This document shows positions 52,582-60,968 of a DNA stretch of 64,000 nt, in pieces. Numbering within the stretch: position 1 is the stretch's first letter; each line of letters opens with the position of its first letter. Made by a program: the position numbers and the translations under genes. The stretch is from an uncultured Alphaproteobacteria bacterium (GTDB taxonomy: Bacteria > Pseudomonadota > Alphaproteobacteria > RF32 > CAG-239): positions 1 through 64,000 of the forward strand of contig CALXTW010000008.1 in NCBI GenBank assembly GCA_944391515.1, read 5' to 3'. The notes under the pieces are model-generated. The model was not told where the DNA came from and ran no database searches. It was given only the letters and a program-made list of their open reading frames with translations.

Positions 52582-53859
52582 ATGGTTCTGGAAGATGCTA
52601 AATTTCAAGAACACGATTTTGAAACAGAAGTAAATCGCTCTTGGGCGACAGAATTTACTCTGGAAGGTATTAGTTATGCTACCAGCTTGTTTTGGCAGCC
52701 TTTACAGAATAAAGATGATCCTTATGCTGAAGTTGAAGAAACTGCCGGTAGCGTATTAGAAGGGGCGGATCTCTTTTGCATTAAACCCGGTAAAGCACCT
52801 CAATTTGGTATATGCGTTTCTCAAGAAGGATATAAGAACGGAACTTTAGCTGCTGCTGTTGCGTTATCTACGGCTTTATCAGATCGTTCTTCTTTTGTCG
52901 GTGTGTTTAAGGTAAAAGAAGGGTGGTGGTATACTTGCGTACGTAATGATATTATCCTTTCTGATGGTGATATGCTCTTCTTAAAAGAAGAAGATGCTAA
53001 AAATCAGTTTATGTCTATGTTGGCGGTGCCTGACTGGGGACGGAAAATCGCGCCGCCGGAATGGGAGATTGAAGAAACAGAATATCCTGACCTTGCCAAA
53101 CTCTTACAACGAGGAACTAAAAATAAGCTTCAGAAAATAAAAGCTTTGCGAGGTTCTAAGTTATTTGCTGTGGTTGCCGTATCTGCAATTGTTGGATTGT
53201 GGTTAGTATATAGTATCATCAGTAGCATCTTTTTATCTCCTCCCAAGAGACCAATTATAGCACCTGTTAGACCAAAAGTCGTTAAACCTGTCGAACAACC
53301 GCCAGAGATTAAGCCTTGGGAAAAATTAAAAAATCCGTCTGAAATTATGCTCCAATGTAAGATGGGTGTTGATGCATTGACACACATTCTTCCACCAGGA
53401 TGGAAAATCGGTGGTATTACATGCAACGATTCATCTATTACAACTTCTTGGACCAGAGAAGTCGGGCGTATTAGTTGGATTGACAAAGCTCTTTCGTTGT
53501 CCGGAATTAATTTCTCGGGAAAATCTATTTCTGATGACGGAAATACTGTAGTGGTTTCTGTTCCTTTTAATAAAATAGATATTATCTCTTCTCCTCCTCA
53601 ATATATGGGCGTGGATTTGAAAAATGTCTTGAATAATATGTTCCAAGCTATTGGACAGGATATTTCTTTGCAAAGTTTTTCTTACACCTCTCCACGAAAA
53701 AATGTGTATAGATCTATCAAGTTTCAATTTAGATCTTTGCAAAATCCTTCTGTTTGGAACGATTTATTAATAAAATTTTCAGGACTTGAGATTAATAGTA
53801 TTAAATATGATGTAAATACGAAGCAATGGCATTATGAAGGAGCAATCTATGTCTTATAA
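52582..53859 (+). CDS. pilO: PilO-type pilus assembly protein
   Basis: The protein has 425 residues. TAAGGAT is eight bases before ATG 52582. A cytoplasmic N-terminal domain of about 190 residues is followed by one membrane helix (LFAVVAVSAIVGLWLVYSIISSIFL, about 194-218), a proline-rich linker (PKRPIIAPVRPKVVKPVEQPP) and a periplasmic domain. Topology, length and position between secretin and PilP agree with the IncI PilO (PilO2) family. It probably links the ATPase/platform with the secretin. It overlaps the PilP gene by 11 bp. Confidence 0.82.
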   Translation: MVLEDAKFQEHDFETEVNRSWATEFTLEGISYATSLFWQPLQNKDDPYAEVEETAGSVLEGADLFCIKPGKAPQFGICVSQEGYKNGTLAAAVALSTALSDRSSFVGVFKVKEGWWYTCVRNDIILSDGDMLFLKEEDAKNQFMSMLAVPDWGRKIAPPEWEIEETEYPDLAKLLQRGTKNKLQKIKALRGSKLFAVVAVSAIVGLWLVYSIISSIFLSPPKRPIIAPVRPKVVKPVEQPPEIKPWEKLKNPSEIMLQCKMGVDALTHILPPGWKIGGITCNDSSITTSWTREVGRISWIDKALSLSGINFSGKSISDDGNTVVVSVPFNKIDIISSPPQYMGVDLKNVLNNMFQAIGQDISLQSFSYTSPRKNVYRSIKFQFRSLQNPSVWNDLLIKFSGLEINSIKYDVNTKQWHYEGAIYVL

Positions 53860-55360
53860 TATAAATTACAAATTGTACTTTGCAGCTATGGCTCTGTTGT
53901 TGGCAACAACGCAAGGACAAAAAGCGTGGGCTGTACTCCCTTTAGATGCTGAACAAAATCAACCGGCAATTGTTCCGTTGATTCCTGATGAAATTTCATT
54001 AAACGACACGTCGAATGCTAATGATTTATTAGCTCCTCCTACACTAAATAACAATCCCAATAGCCCTGACAAAGGATCTGATGTTATTCCTTTAGATAGT
54101 GCAAATAATTTAGAAACAGGCATTCAAGAATTGAACTTACCTGAGCAGAATGAGCCTGTGGTTTTGCCAGGTCAAGGAAACACTGTATCGGATGCTAAAA
54201 ATTCTTCTAATGAAAAAGTTGCACCTTTGGCGGCAAAATCACCTTCTAAAAATTTGCCAACGCAAGGAAATGAAAAAAAGGATGAAAATGCTTTAAAATT
54301 TCAACAATTACAACTTCTAAAACAGCAAGCAACTACTCCTGAAAGTAACAATTTCGGAGAAGCTATTCTCTCTCAAATTGATAATGATTTGTTTAACCAA
54401 ATGTCTGATTTGGAAAAGCAAACCAGTTTGCTAAGTCTAGAATTGAGAAGAGAAAAAGTAAAAAATGAAATTGAAGCATTGAAAGCGGCAAGACAAAAAT
54501 CTATTGATGATGCAAATGCTCAAAAAGAAGAAAAGAAAAGAAAGCAGCTTGAATGGGAGCAAGAACAACAAAGAAAACTCTTAGTCGAAGAACAAAAATT
54601 AAGAGAACTTAATTTGGCCTACGAAAAGTTGCGGCAAGAAAATGTTATTAAAGCATACAAAGAAGAAATGTTATTAACCAATCAAGCATGGATTGATAAC
54701 AATATAAAATTGTATGATGAACTTACTAAGATGGAGGAATCTCATTCAAAGCAAGTAAAAGACCTAAAATTAAAATTAAATTATTTATTACAGCTCTCTG
54801 AAAAAGCTTCTGAGGCTGCAGAAACGGCCAAACAAAATTATAGTCGAGAACTCACCAATTTACAGACGCAAATTTCCATTCTAAAATCTCGCTTAGAGGC
54901 TGAAAAGGTTGCTCGCCAAGATGTTAGCGTAGGAAAAGATAAAGCTAATCCTTTTGCTTCTATGTCTGAAAATGCTGAGCAAGAGAAAAATAAGAGTCAG
55001 AAATTGTCTGATGAGTATGCGATTATGGAAATTCGCGGTCAAGGAAGTGAGTTATCGGCAAAACTCATAAATAAAAACGGGTCTTCATTTTTGGTACAAA
55101 AAGGCACTGTATTGCAAACAGGGCATAAAGTTGATGAAATTACTCAAACCTATATAACAGCAGTAAAAGATGGGAAAAAAGAATATCTTTATTTTGCTGC
55201 CGGAGGAATTTTAGACAGAGAACCCAAAGCAGTCAGCGCTACTTTAGCTGCCGGCGTTACTCCTTTGCCCAAAAACAAATCTAAAGATTTAGAGCCTTTG
55301 CCGGCTTTAAGTACTAGCCAAGGATTGCCAAGCTTACGTTCCGGTATGTTTGTCAGGTAA
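53849..55360 (+). CDS. pilP: PilP-like pilus protein with long coiled-coil extension
   Basis: The protein has 503 residues. ATG 53849 follows GAAGGAG by six bases. The signal peptide ends near QKAWA. Residues about 155-370 are a Lys/Glu/Gln coiled coil. The C-terminal region (about 395-460; YAIMEIRGQGSELSAKLINKNG, VQKGTVLQTGHKVDEITQTYITA) looks like the PilP/GspC-type beta domain that contacts the secretin. R64 PilP is only about 150 residues, so the coiled coil is an added spacer. The gene order pilO-pilP-pilQ supports the name. Confidence 0.75.
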   Translation: MSYNINYKLYFAAMALLLATTQGQKAWAVLPLDAEQNQPAIVPLIPDEISLNDTSNANDLLAPPTLNNNPNSPDKGSDVIPLDSANNLETGIQELNLPEQNEPVVLPGQGNTVSDAKNSSNEKVAPLAAKSPSKNLPTQGNEKKDENALKFQQLQLLKQQATTPESNNFGEAILSQIDNDLFNQMSDLEKQTSLLSLELRREKVKNEIEALKAARQKSIDDANAQKEEKKRKQLEWEQEQQRKLLVEEQKLRELNLAYEKLRQENVIKAYKEEMLLTNQAWIDNNIKLYDELTKMEESHSKQVKDLKLKLNYLLQLSEKASEAAETAKQNYSRELTNLQTQISILKSRLEAEKVARQDVSVGKDKANPFASMSENAEQEKNKSQKLSDEYAIMEIRGQGSELSAKLINKNGSSFLVQKGTVLQTGHKVDEITQTYITAVKDGKKEYLYFAAGGILDREPKAVSATLAAGVTPLPKNKSKDLEPLPALSTSQGLPSLRSGMFVR

Positions 55361-55368
55361 AATGAAAT

Positions 55369-57033
55369 ATGGCCGAAGAGGAAATAAAAGAAGACACTAA
55401 CACAGAAACAAGCCAAGCTTCCGGGCAAGTTATTGGTGCTTCTGGTGCTGAAGGGCAAAAAAAATATAACCTTATTGAAGATGTATTTAGCAACGGAAAT
55501 AAGTTATTAACTTTGCCCGGTTCTTCTTTAGTAATTAACGATGATACCAGGCGTCTGTTGGCTTTATTTGCTGATGGTCGTTTTTTAGTCGTTGAATCTC
55601 ATAAGTTTGACGGACGCGTTTTGAGCTTTGAGGTTTTAGCGCGCAAGAAACACTTAAATATCAGCAAGCCAACCTATGTTAGTCAAAATGAAATTAACGC
55701 AGTTTATGCTTATGGAGAACGTGCTCAGCCTCTTTCAAACATTGAAGGGGATGAAGATTTAGACCAACTGCAAATGCAGAAAGACTTCGTTAACGTGGTG
55801 GCGAGAGCTGCTGCAATGAAAGTGTCTGACGTGCACGTGGTTGTGGCTGACAGTACGCAAATTATGTTTCGCGTAAATGGTATGATGCAAACCGTTATGG
55901 AATATAATAAAGACTGGGGGGAATCCTTTGTTCGCGCAGCTTTTGCATCTTCCGATATTTCCGATTCAAACTATGCTCAAAATGAATTCCAAGGTGCACA
56001 AAAACTAGGTTCTACGCCTTTGCGCGGTTCTAAAGGTAAGTTAATGTTACCGCACAACGTATTAGCTATTCGTTTGCAATTTAACCCTATTGCATTTGGT
56101 TCTCAATATTTGGTTATGCGTTTGCTTTATGCCGATGAAAACCCTGATGGAAGCGGTGACTTACAAGCTCTTGGTTTTGGGGAATATGAAGAAAATCTAT
56201 TCTATCGTTTGCGTGCTGTGCCTATCGGCTTAAATGTTATTGCCGGACCTACTGGTTCGGGTAAATCAACGACCTTACAGCGCAATATGATTAAACTTCT
56301 TCAAGAGAAAAATTACGAAATTAACCTTATTACCGTGGAAGATCCTCCAGAATATCCTATTCCCGGAGCAAGACAAATGCCGGTTACTAACGCTAATACG
56401 GAAGAAGAAAAAGCCGAAATGTTTACCAAGGCTCTTTCTGCCGCTTTGCGTTCGGACCCTGACGTTATGATGGTGGGAGAAACTCGTGCTTTAGCAACTG
56501 CTGAATTGACATTCAAAGGAGCCCTTTCAGGTCACGGTGTTTGGACAACATTGCACGCTAACAGTGCACCTGCGATTATTACTCGTTTGCGAGATATGGG
56601 TATCCAACCTTATATGTTAGCGGATCCAGAATTGGTCAAAGGCTTAATTTCGCAACGTTTATTCAGAAAGCTTTGTCCTCACTGTCGAGTTTCGGTTAAA
56701 GAAAGACTTAATGATCCAGCCGTTAAAAGGTTACGCGTTGCTTTAGGCGATTTCGGAATCGAAAACACTTTTGTTCGTGGTCCAGGATGTAAATTTTGCG
56801 ACAACAAAGGTATTAAAGGGCGCATGAGTGTACCTGAAATTATTTTGCCTGATGCAGTATTTCTGGAATTGATGATTGCCGGAGAAACCAGAAAAGCTAT
56901 TGATTATTGGACAAGTGATTTGAACGGTAGACCTCTTCGTGATGCTGCGATTGAACGTATGTTAAAAGGTTATATTGATTTAGATGAAGTTGAGCGTTGG
57001 TGTGGATTGCTTGACCAACGTCCGTCTTACTAG
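55369..57033 (+). CDS. pilQ: PilQ-type pilus assembly ATPase (GspE family)
   Basis: This 554-residue cytoplasmic hexameric ATPase drives pilus extension. An N-terminal domain is followed by Walker A GPTGSGKS (293-300), an Asp box at LITVEDPPEYP, Walker B DVMMVGE (365-371), the His-box region WTTLHANS (392-399), and the zinc tetracysteine CPHC (436-439) and CKFC (474-477) typical of extension ATPases. The ribosome site is weak; an 8-base gap follows pilP, so translation may be coupled. Followed by pilR after 11 bases. Confidence 0.93.
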   Translation: MAEEEIKEDTNTETSQASGQVIGASGAEGQKKYNLIEDVFSNGNKLLTLPGSSLVINDDTRRLLALFADGRFLVVESHKFDGRVLSFEVLARKKHLNISKPTYVSQNEINAVYAYGERAQPLSNIEGDEDLDQLQMQKDFVNVVARAAAMKVSDVHVVVADSTQIMFRVNGMMQTVMEYNKDWGESFVRAAFASSDISDSNYAQNEFQGAQKLGSTPLRGSKGKLMLPHNVLAIRLQFNPIAFGSQYLVMRLLYADENPDGSGDLQALGFGEYEENLFYRLRAVPIGLNVIAGPTGSGKSTTLQRNMIKLLQEKNYEINLITVEDPPEYPIPGARQMPVTNANTEEEKAEMFTKALSAALRSDPDVMMVGETRALATAELTFKGALSGHGVWTTLHANSAPAIITRLRDMGIQPYMLADPELVKGLISQRLFRKLCPHCRVSVKERLNDPAVKRLRVALGDFGIENTFVRGPGCKFCDNKGIKGRMSVPEIILPDAVFLELMIAGETRKAIDYWTSDLNGRPLRDAAIERMLKGYIDLDEVERWCGLLDQRPSY

Positions 57034-57044
57034 GGAGTAATTCT

Positions 57045-58166
57045 ATGGCTCAAGAAGAAAAAAAACATTCCGACGCATTAACAAAGGCGATGAAAAAAGT
57101 TGGCGCTATTGAAATTCAATATGCCAAACTTATCACAAAAATGTCAAACAAAACACGCCTTAAGATGTATCGTAAAATCGCGTCTTTGATGTCTAACCGA
57201 TTTTCTTTAATGGATGCCCTTGATTTGCTTTACGATGGTGCCAGCAACGGCGGAAGAAGCCCTAGTGAACCAATTGCAATTGCTATCGCTGCTTGGTCAA
57301 AATCTTTACAAAATGGTTTGACTTTTGCTGAAGCATTAAAAGGATGGGCTCCGGCTCGAGAAAGATTGATGCTTTCGACTGGTGACGTTTCAAACCTTGA
57401 AAGCGCTTTGCTCAACCTTATTAAAGTTACTGAAGGTACGACAAAAATGGTTCGACCGATTGTGGGCGCAATTGCTTATCCGTCATTCTTGATGTTTATG
57501 TCGGTTTTAATTTTGTATGGTATTGGTGCTTACATGGTACCTCCTATGCAAGATGCCGCTCCTAATGTTCGGTGGCGTGGCAGTGCAAGAACTTTGGTAG
57601 ATGTTTCTGATTGGATTAGAACTTATTGGCAAGTAGCCTTTGCCTCTTTACCGGCTACAATGCTAATCATTTATGCAACTATCGGTATTTGGACAGGCTT
57701 CATTCGTGCTTTCTTTGATAGTTTGCCGCCTTGGTCACTATATAAAGTCTTTACCGGTATTAGCTGGTTGTTGGCTATGTCCGCTTTGGTTAAGAGTGGT
57801 ACGCCAGTTTCAACTTCTTTACAGGCTCTAAGGCGTGATGCAAACCCTTATTTACGAGAAAGAATCGATAAGACTCTAATCTTTGTAAACAATGGTGATA
57901 ATTTAGGTCAAGCTTTGGAAAAAACTGGGTTAGAGTTTCCTGATCGTGAAATCATTGCAGACTTAAAAGTTTACTCAGAACTTGATAACTTTGAAGAAGC
58001 TATGGATAAACTTGCTAATGAATGGTTGGAAGAATCTGTTTATATCATTGAACAAAAGGCTAGTATTTTAAATATGATTGCATTACTTTCCGTGGGTGGT
58101 ATTATTGCTTGGGCCGTTATGGGCGTGTTTGATATGCAAGACCAAATTACAGGGGCTATGGGATAA
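57045..58166 (+). CDS. pilR: PilR-type inner-membrane platform protein (GspF family)
   Basis: The protein has 373 residues with the two-repeat GspF layout. A cytoplasmic first domain (MYRKIASLMSNRFSLMDALDLLYDGA, about 45-70) precedes a membrane helix around 150-168 (SFLMFMSVLILYGIGAY). Then come helices around 200-225, a second domain with ISWLLAMSALVKSGTPVSTSLQALRR, and a last helix (ALLSVGGIIAWAVMGVF) near the end. It is the inner-membrane platform on which the PilQ ATPase acts. AGGGAGT precedes ATG 57045. Confidence 0.9.
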   Translation: MAQEEKKHSDALTKAMKKVGAIEIQYAKLITKMSNKTRLKMYRKIASLMSNRFSLMDALDLLYDGASNGGRSPSEPIAIAIAAWSKSLQNGLTFAEALKGWAPARERLMLSTGDVSNLESALLNLIKVTEGTTKMVRPIVGAIAYPSFLMFMSVLILYGIGAYMVPPMQDAAPNVRWRGSARTLVDVSDWIRTYWQVAFASLPATMLIIYATIGIWTGFIRAFFDSLPPWSLYKVFTGISWLLAMSALVKSGTPVSTSLQALRRDANPYLRERIDKTLIFVNNGDNLGQALEKTGLEFPDREIIADLKVYSELDNFEEAMDKLANEWLEESVYIIEQKASILNMIALLSVGGIIAWAVMGVFDMQDQITGAMG

Positions 58167-58170
58167 AGCT

Positions 58171-58770
58171 ATGGAAAAATTTAAGCAATACTTATTTGTC
58201 TATAAACAGAAAATTTTATCTAGTTCGCTTTTTGCAAAGCTCGGGCAAAAAATTATGATTATGATTACGATAATTACGGCTCTTTTGGTCGGAATTTTAG
58301 CTTGGGTTATCAAACCAAATCCTGAAATTAATCAGGCTGCTGTTCAGCTTGCTCAAACAGCTAATAATATTCGTCTGTTTTACCAAACAAAGCCTGGATA
58401 TTGGGGGTTGAGTACAGACAATGTTATTAAAAACAGTCTCTATGCCTCTGATATGTTAAAAGAAGCAAAACTTTATAACTCTTTCGGGAAACCTGTTATT
58501 ATCGGGCAAGATACAGAAGGCAATATTGTAATGCCTGGAAGTCGAAATTTTATGATTACATTTCCGGAGCTCTCCAAGAAAGAATGCACGGCTATGGCAG
58601 CTTTTAAGCTCAATGAGCGAGAAAATCTTACACTTTTGCAAATGGTTATTTTGACAGATGGACAAAGATTTGAGTTTACTTGGGGGGGGAAGCATCCTCT
58701 ACCCGTAACAAAAACTGAAGCCGCAAAATTTTGTGGTAGCAAAAACACTATCGCTTGGAGCTTTGAATAA
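58171..58770 (+). CDS. pilS: PilS-like type IVb (pseudo)pilin
   Basis: The protein has 199 residues. ATG 58171 follows GGGATAAAGCT after the pilR stop; a longer frame starts inside pilR and is a shadow. A basic leader of about 30 residues is followed by one hydrophobic helix (IMIMITIITALLVGILAWVI), then a globular domain with two Cys (KKECTAMA and AAKFCGSKN), as expected for the C-terminal disulphide of type IVb pilins. A Gly (Gly26) precedes the helix, but the Glu usually found five residues after the cleavage site is absent. It may be the major pilin or a pseudopilin. No prepilin peptidase is seen in the window. Confidence 0.75.
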   Translation: MEKFKQYLFVYKQKILSSSLFAKLGQKIMIMITIITALLVGILAWVIKPNPEINQAAVQLAQTANNIRLFYQTKPGYWGLSTDNVIKNSLYASDMLKEAKLYNSFGKPVIIGQDTEGNIVMPGSRNFMITFPELSKKECTAMAAFKLNERENLTLLQMVILTDGQRFEFTWGGKHPLPVTKTEAAKFCGSKNTIAWSFE

Positions 58771-58776
58771 CCCAAT

Positions 58777-58804
58777 TTGTCATAAAAGATTAAACAAATA
58801 TTAT
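58777..58804 (+). promoter_or_regulatory. Putative promoter of the PilT/DotB-like ATPase gene
   Basis: TTGTCA (58777-58782) and TATTAT (58799-58804) have a 16-base spacer, about 65 bases before ATG 58870. It separates this gene from the upstream pilus operon. Confidence 0.5.
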
Positions 58805-58869
58805 TCTTTTTTATGATAGACTGTCGGATATAGTTTTAAGTTCCATTGATTTAAGAGTAAGAGGGCATA

Positions 58870-59832
58870 ATGGTTAAACTCTGTGAAGTTTTGTTTTCAG
58901 ATATTTATATTACTCCAGAAAAAGTAGCTTACATTCCTGATAATGTAACTCCTAACGGGTTAGAAGTTTTAAAAGCCGATGATTTTGAAGATTTCTTTGA
59001 ATTATTGGAACAATCTTGGGATGGGTCGAATCCTAGCTATTCTATTGTATTTGACAATGTTTTTTACCGTGTTGAAAGAACAGTTTCCATTTATGGAATT
59101 CAATATTGCGCACGTAAAATGCCCAAGCAAGTTCCCCCTTTTAGTAGCTTAGGATATCCAATTGAATTAACTAAGTATTTATTATCACTTAGTAATGCTT
59201 CAGGATTAATCCTTTGCGGCGGTCCGACCGGCGCAGGTAAAACAACTACGATTTCCAGTTTACTAAAAGAATATCTGACAATGGAAGGCGGATTTGCCTA
59301 CACAATTGAGGATCCTTCCGAAATGCCTTTAGATGGCGTTTATCACTCAATCGCCGGTGGTTTGGGACTCTGTAAACAAACTTTACCTCCAAACGGAATG
59401 TGGGGAGAAGGTTTGAAATCAGCTTTGCGTTCTAAACCTCGTTTTATTTTGGTTGGTGAGATTCGTACACCTGACACTGCAAGTGAAGTTTTACGTGCTG
59501 CTACTTCAGGACACTTGGTATTATCCACCATTCACGCTAATAATATTACCGATGCAATTAACTCCGTCGTTAAGTATGCATCATCTACATCTATGAGTGA
59601 AGAATTAGCATATGACTTGTTTTCTCGTGGTATGCTTGGCGTATTACACCAAACGCTCATTGGGGTTAAAGATAAAAAACCTTTGGTCAGCTATTTGTTT
59701 GCTAATCCAGATTCCAGCAAAGGTGACCAAGTTCGTGGTATTATTAAGGGTGGAAAACTAAACTTAGGAACATCTATTGAAACGCAAATGACGCGTATGA
59801 GCCGAGGAAAGAATATTTTCCCTGAATTATAA
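58870..59832 (+). CDS. PilT/DotB-like secretion ATPase
   Basis: This 320-residue protein is a single-domain RecA-type ATPase with a short N-terminal PAS-like part. It has Walker A GPTGAGKT (118-125), an Asp box (TIEDPSEMP), Walker B FILVGE (192-197) and STIHANN (219-225). There is no zinc tetracysteine, which separates it from the extension ATPase PilQ. It fits the PilT/DotB/TraJ group: either pilus retraction or a T4SS motor like DotB in type IVB and IncI systems. It has its own promoter and terminator, and a VirB2 pilin follows. AGAGGG lies before ATG 58870. Confidence 0.88.
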   Translation: MVKLCEVLFSDIYITPEKVAYIPDNVTPNGLEVLKADDFEDFFELLEQSWDGSNPSYSIVFDNVFYRVERTVSIYGIQYCARKMPKQVPPFSSLGYPIELTKYLLSLSNASGLILCGGPTGAGKTTTISSLLKEYLTMEGGFAYTIEDPSEMPLDGVYHSIAGGLGLCKQTLPPNGMWGEGLKSALRSKPRFILVGEIRTPDTASEVLRAATSGHLVLSTIHANNITDAINSVVKYASSTSMSEELAYDLFSRGMLGVLHQTLIGVKDKKPLVSYLFANPDSSKGDQVRGIIKGGKLNLGTSIETQMTRMSRGKNIFPEL

Positions 59833-59837
59833 TAGAT

Positions 59838-59867
59838 AAAAAAGCCTCCTAAACGGGAGGTTTTTTT
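59838..59867 (+). terminator. Terminator after the PilT/DotB-like gene
   Basis: CCTCC and GGAGG form the stem around a short loop (TAAACG), preceded by six A and followed by seven T. Confidence 0.8.
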
Positions 59868-59911
59868 ATTCCTAGAAACCTACAATCAATAACTTGATGA
59901 AAAAAGTTTTC

Positions 59912-59929
59912 TGTTACAAAAAATTCACA
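59912..59929 (+). promoter_or_regulatory. 18-base element, copy 2
   Basis: TGTTACAAAAAATTCACA here matches the element at 48057-48074 at 17 of 18 bases. It lies about 100 bases upstream of the second virB2 copy. It may be an operator or part of an unusual promoter. Confidence 0.4.
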
Positions 59930-60026
59930 AAATTTTTAGTGATTTTTTAATAAAAGTATATTACCCTAACAATAGGTTGATTATTTTGTCATCCTTTAGA
60001 AAAATTTTTTGTTAGGGAGAAAGAAA

Positions 60027-60368
60027 ATGAAGTTTATTCGTAAAAACCTTTTAACTCTGTGCAGTTTGGCTTTGATTATTGCAATGGGTTTTAGTGGTGA
60101 GGCTTGGGCTCAATCAACAGGGAGCTCTATTATGAGTGATGCGACGGGTAAAGTAAGGGACGTTTTTAGTAGCGTTAAAACAATTACTTATATTTTAGGT
60201 GGTTTTGGTTTGATTGGTATAGCCTACTCTGCAATTATCGGTAAGGTAAAATGGTCATGGTTTGCAGGTTTAGCTGTTGGTTTGGCGATTTTAGCATCAG
60301 CAGGTGCAATTGTTGAATATGCGACAGGAACTAGTGAATCTGGTTTGGATACTGACTTTAAGGGCTAA
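60027..60368 (+). CDS. virB2: VirB2-like pilin, copy 3 (paralogue outside the core operon)
   Basis: The protein has 113 residues. GGGAGA is six bases before ATG 60027. The signal peptide ends near EAWAQS. Two hydrophobic segments (TYILGGFGLIGIAYSAIIG and WFAGLAVGLAILASAGAIV) are nearly identical to those of the pilin at 47588, and about 79% of positions agree overall, with most differences in the signal peptide and mature N-terminus. It is transcribed alone between two terminators, next to the PilT/DotB-like ATPase. Alternative pilin subunits can differ in surface exposure; whether both are made together is unknown. Confidence 0.88.
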   Translation: MKFIRKNLLTLCSLALIIAMGFSGEAWAQSTGSSIMSDATGKVRDVFSSVKTITYILGGFGLIGIAYSAIIGKVKWSWFAGLAVGLAILASAGAIVEYATGTSESGLDTDFKG

Positions 60369-60395
60369 TTTTTTAAGAGTTTCAATATTATTATG

Positions 60396-60418
60396 TCTCC
60401 TTAAAATCGCAAAACTTC
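60396..60418 (-). repeat. Second copy of the virB2 leader sequence, not followed by a gene
   Basis: These 23 bases match the leader and ribosome site of the virB2 at 47588 except for a two-base gap, but they lie downstream of the other pilin gene and point away from it. No minus-strand start codon with a coding region follows. Confidence 0.65.
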
Positions 60419-60425
60419 AGGAGGA

Positions 60426-60453
60426 AAAAGTCCGTGGAAGCACGGACTTTTTT
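60426..60453 (+). terminator. Terminator after the second virB2 copy
   Basis: GTCCGTG and CACGGAC form a seven-base-pair GC-rich stem around GAAG, flanked by an A-run and a run of seven T. It could also act for the convergent gpt gene. Confidence 0.85.
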
Positions 60454-60536
60454 AGTGTTTGAAACTAATTACTATATAGCCTAGAGCTCAACAAAATTCT
60501 CTTGGCTTCTCTTAGTACTTTATGGATATATTTTTA

Positions 60537-60968
60537 CTATAAATCCCAAGGAAAGACTATCCATTTATCCGGCATTTCTTCAACATAAAAATCAACCAAT
60601 ACTTTTCCTTTTGACTTAGCATAAACTGCTGCAAAATGAGCTTTGGGGAATTCTTGTCTCAAGAGGCGAAAGGTATTGCCGGTGTCAGATAAATCATCTA
60701 TCACTATGGTATGCTCATCTACCTCTCCAACAAAACTTTTGATGTCGATATCGTTTTGAGAACGTTGTTTGTCGCCATCATAAGAACTCATATTAACAAC
60801 TTCTACATTGCGAATGTCCAATTCATAAGCCAAGATTCCGGCGGGCAATAAACCTCCGCGGCTGACCGCGACTATTTTATTCCACTGGCCGTTTTCCTTT
60901 AATTTAACCGCTAATTGTTTGGCGTGTTGATGAAATTCTTCCCAGCTGATATATAATTTTTCAGTCAT
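60537..60968 (-). CDS. gpt: Xanthine(-guanine) phosphoribosyltransferase
   Basis: This 143-residue purine salvage enzyme transfers phosphoribose from PRPP to xanthine or guanine in the cytoplasm. The PRPP loop IVIDDLSDTGNT (88-99) and the substrate-loop region VAVSRGGLLPAGIL (33-46) match the XGPRT group. The length is close to E. coli Gpt (152). The start codon follows the stop of the thioredoxin-like gene directly (TAAATG), so both are cotranscribed. It has no evident link to the secretion system and marks the end of that locus. Confidence 0.88.
   Translation of the reverse strand: MTEKLYISWEEFHQHAKQLAVKLKENGQWNKIVAVSRGGLLPAGILAYELDIRNVEVVNMSSYDGDKQRSQNDIDIKSFVGEVDEHTIVIDDLSDTGNTFRLLRQEFPKAHFAAVYAKSKGKVLVDFYVEEMPDKWIVFPWDL

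Noticed and set aside
58078-58170. N-terminal extension of the pilin gene from 58078
   Set aside because: It lies fully inside pilR in another frame; ATG 58171 gives a normal pilin leader.
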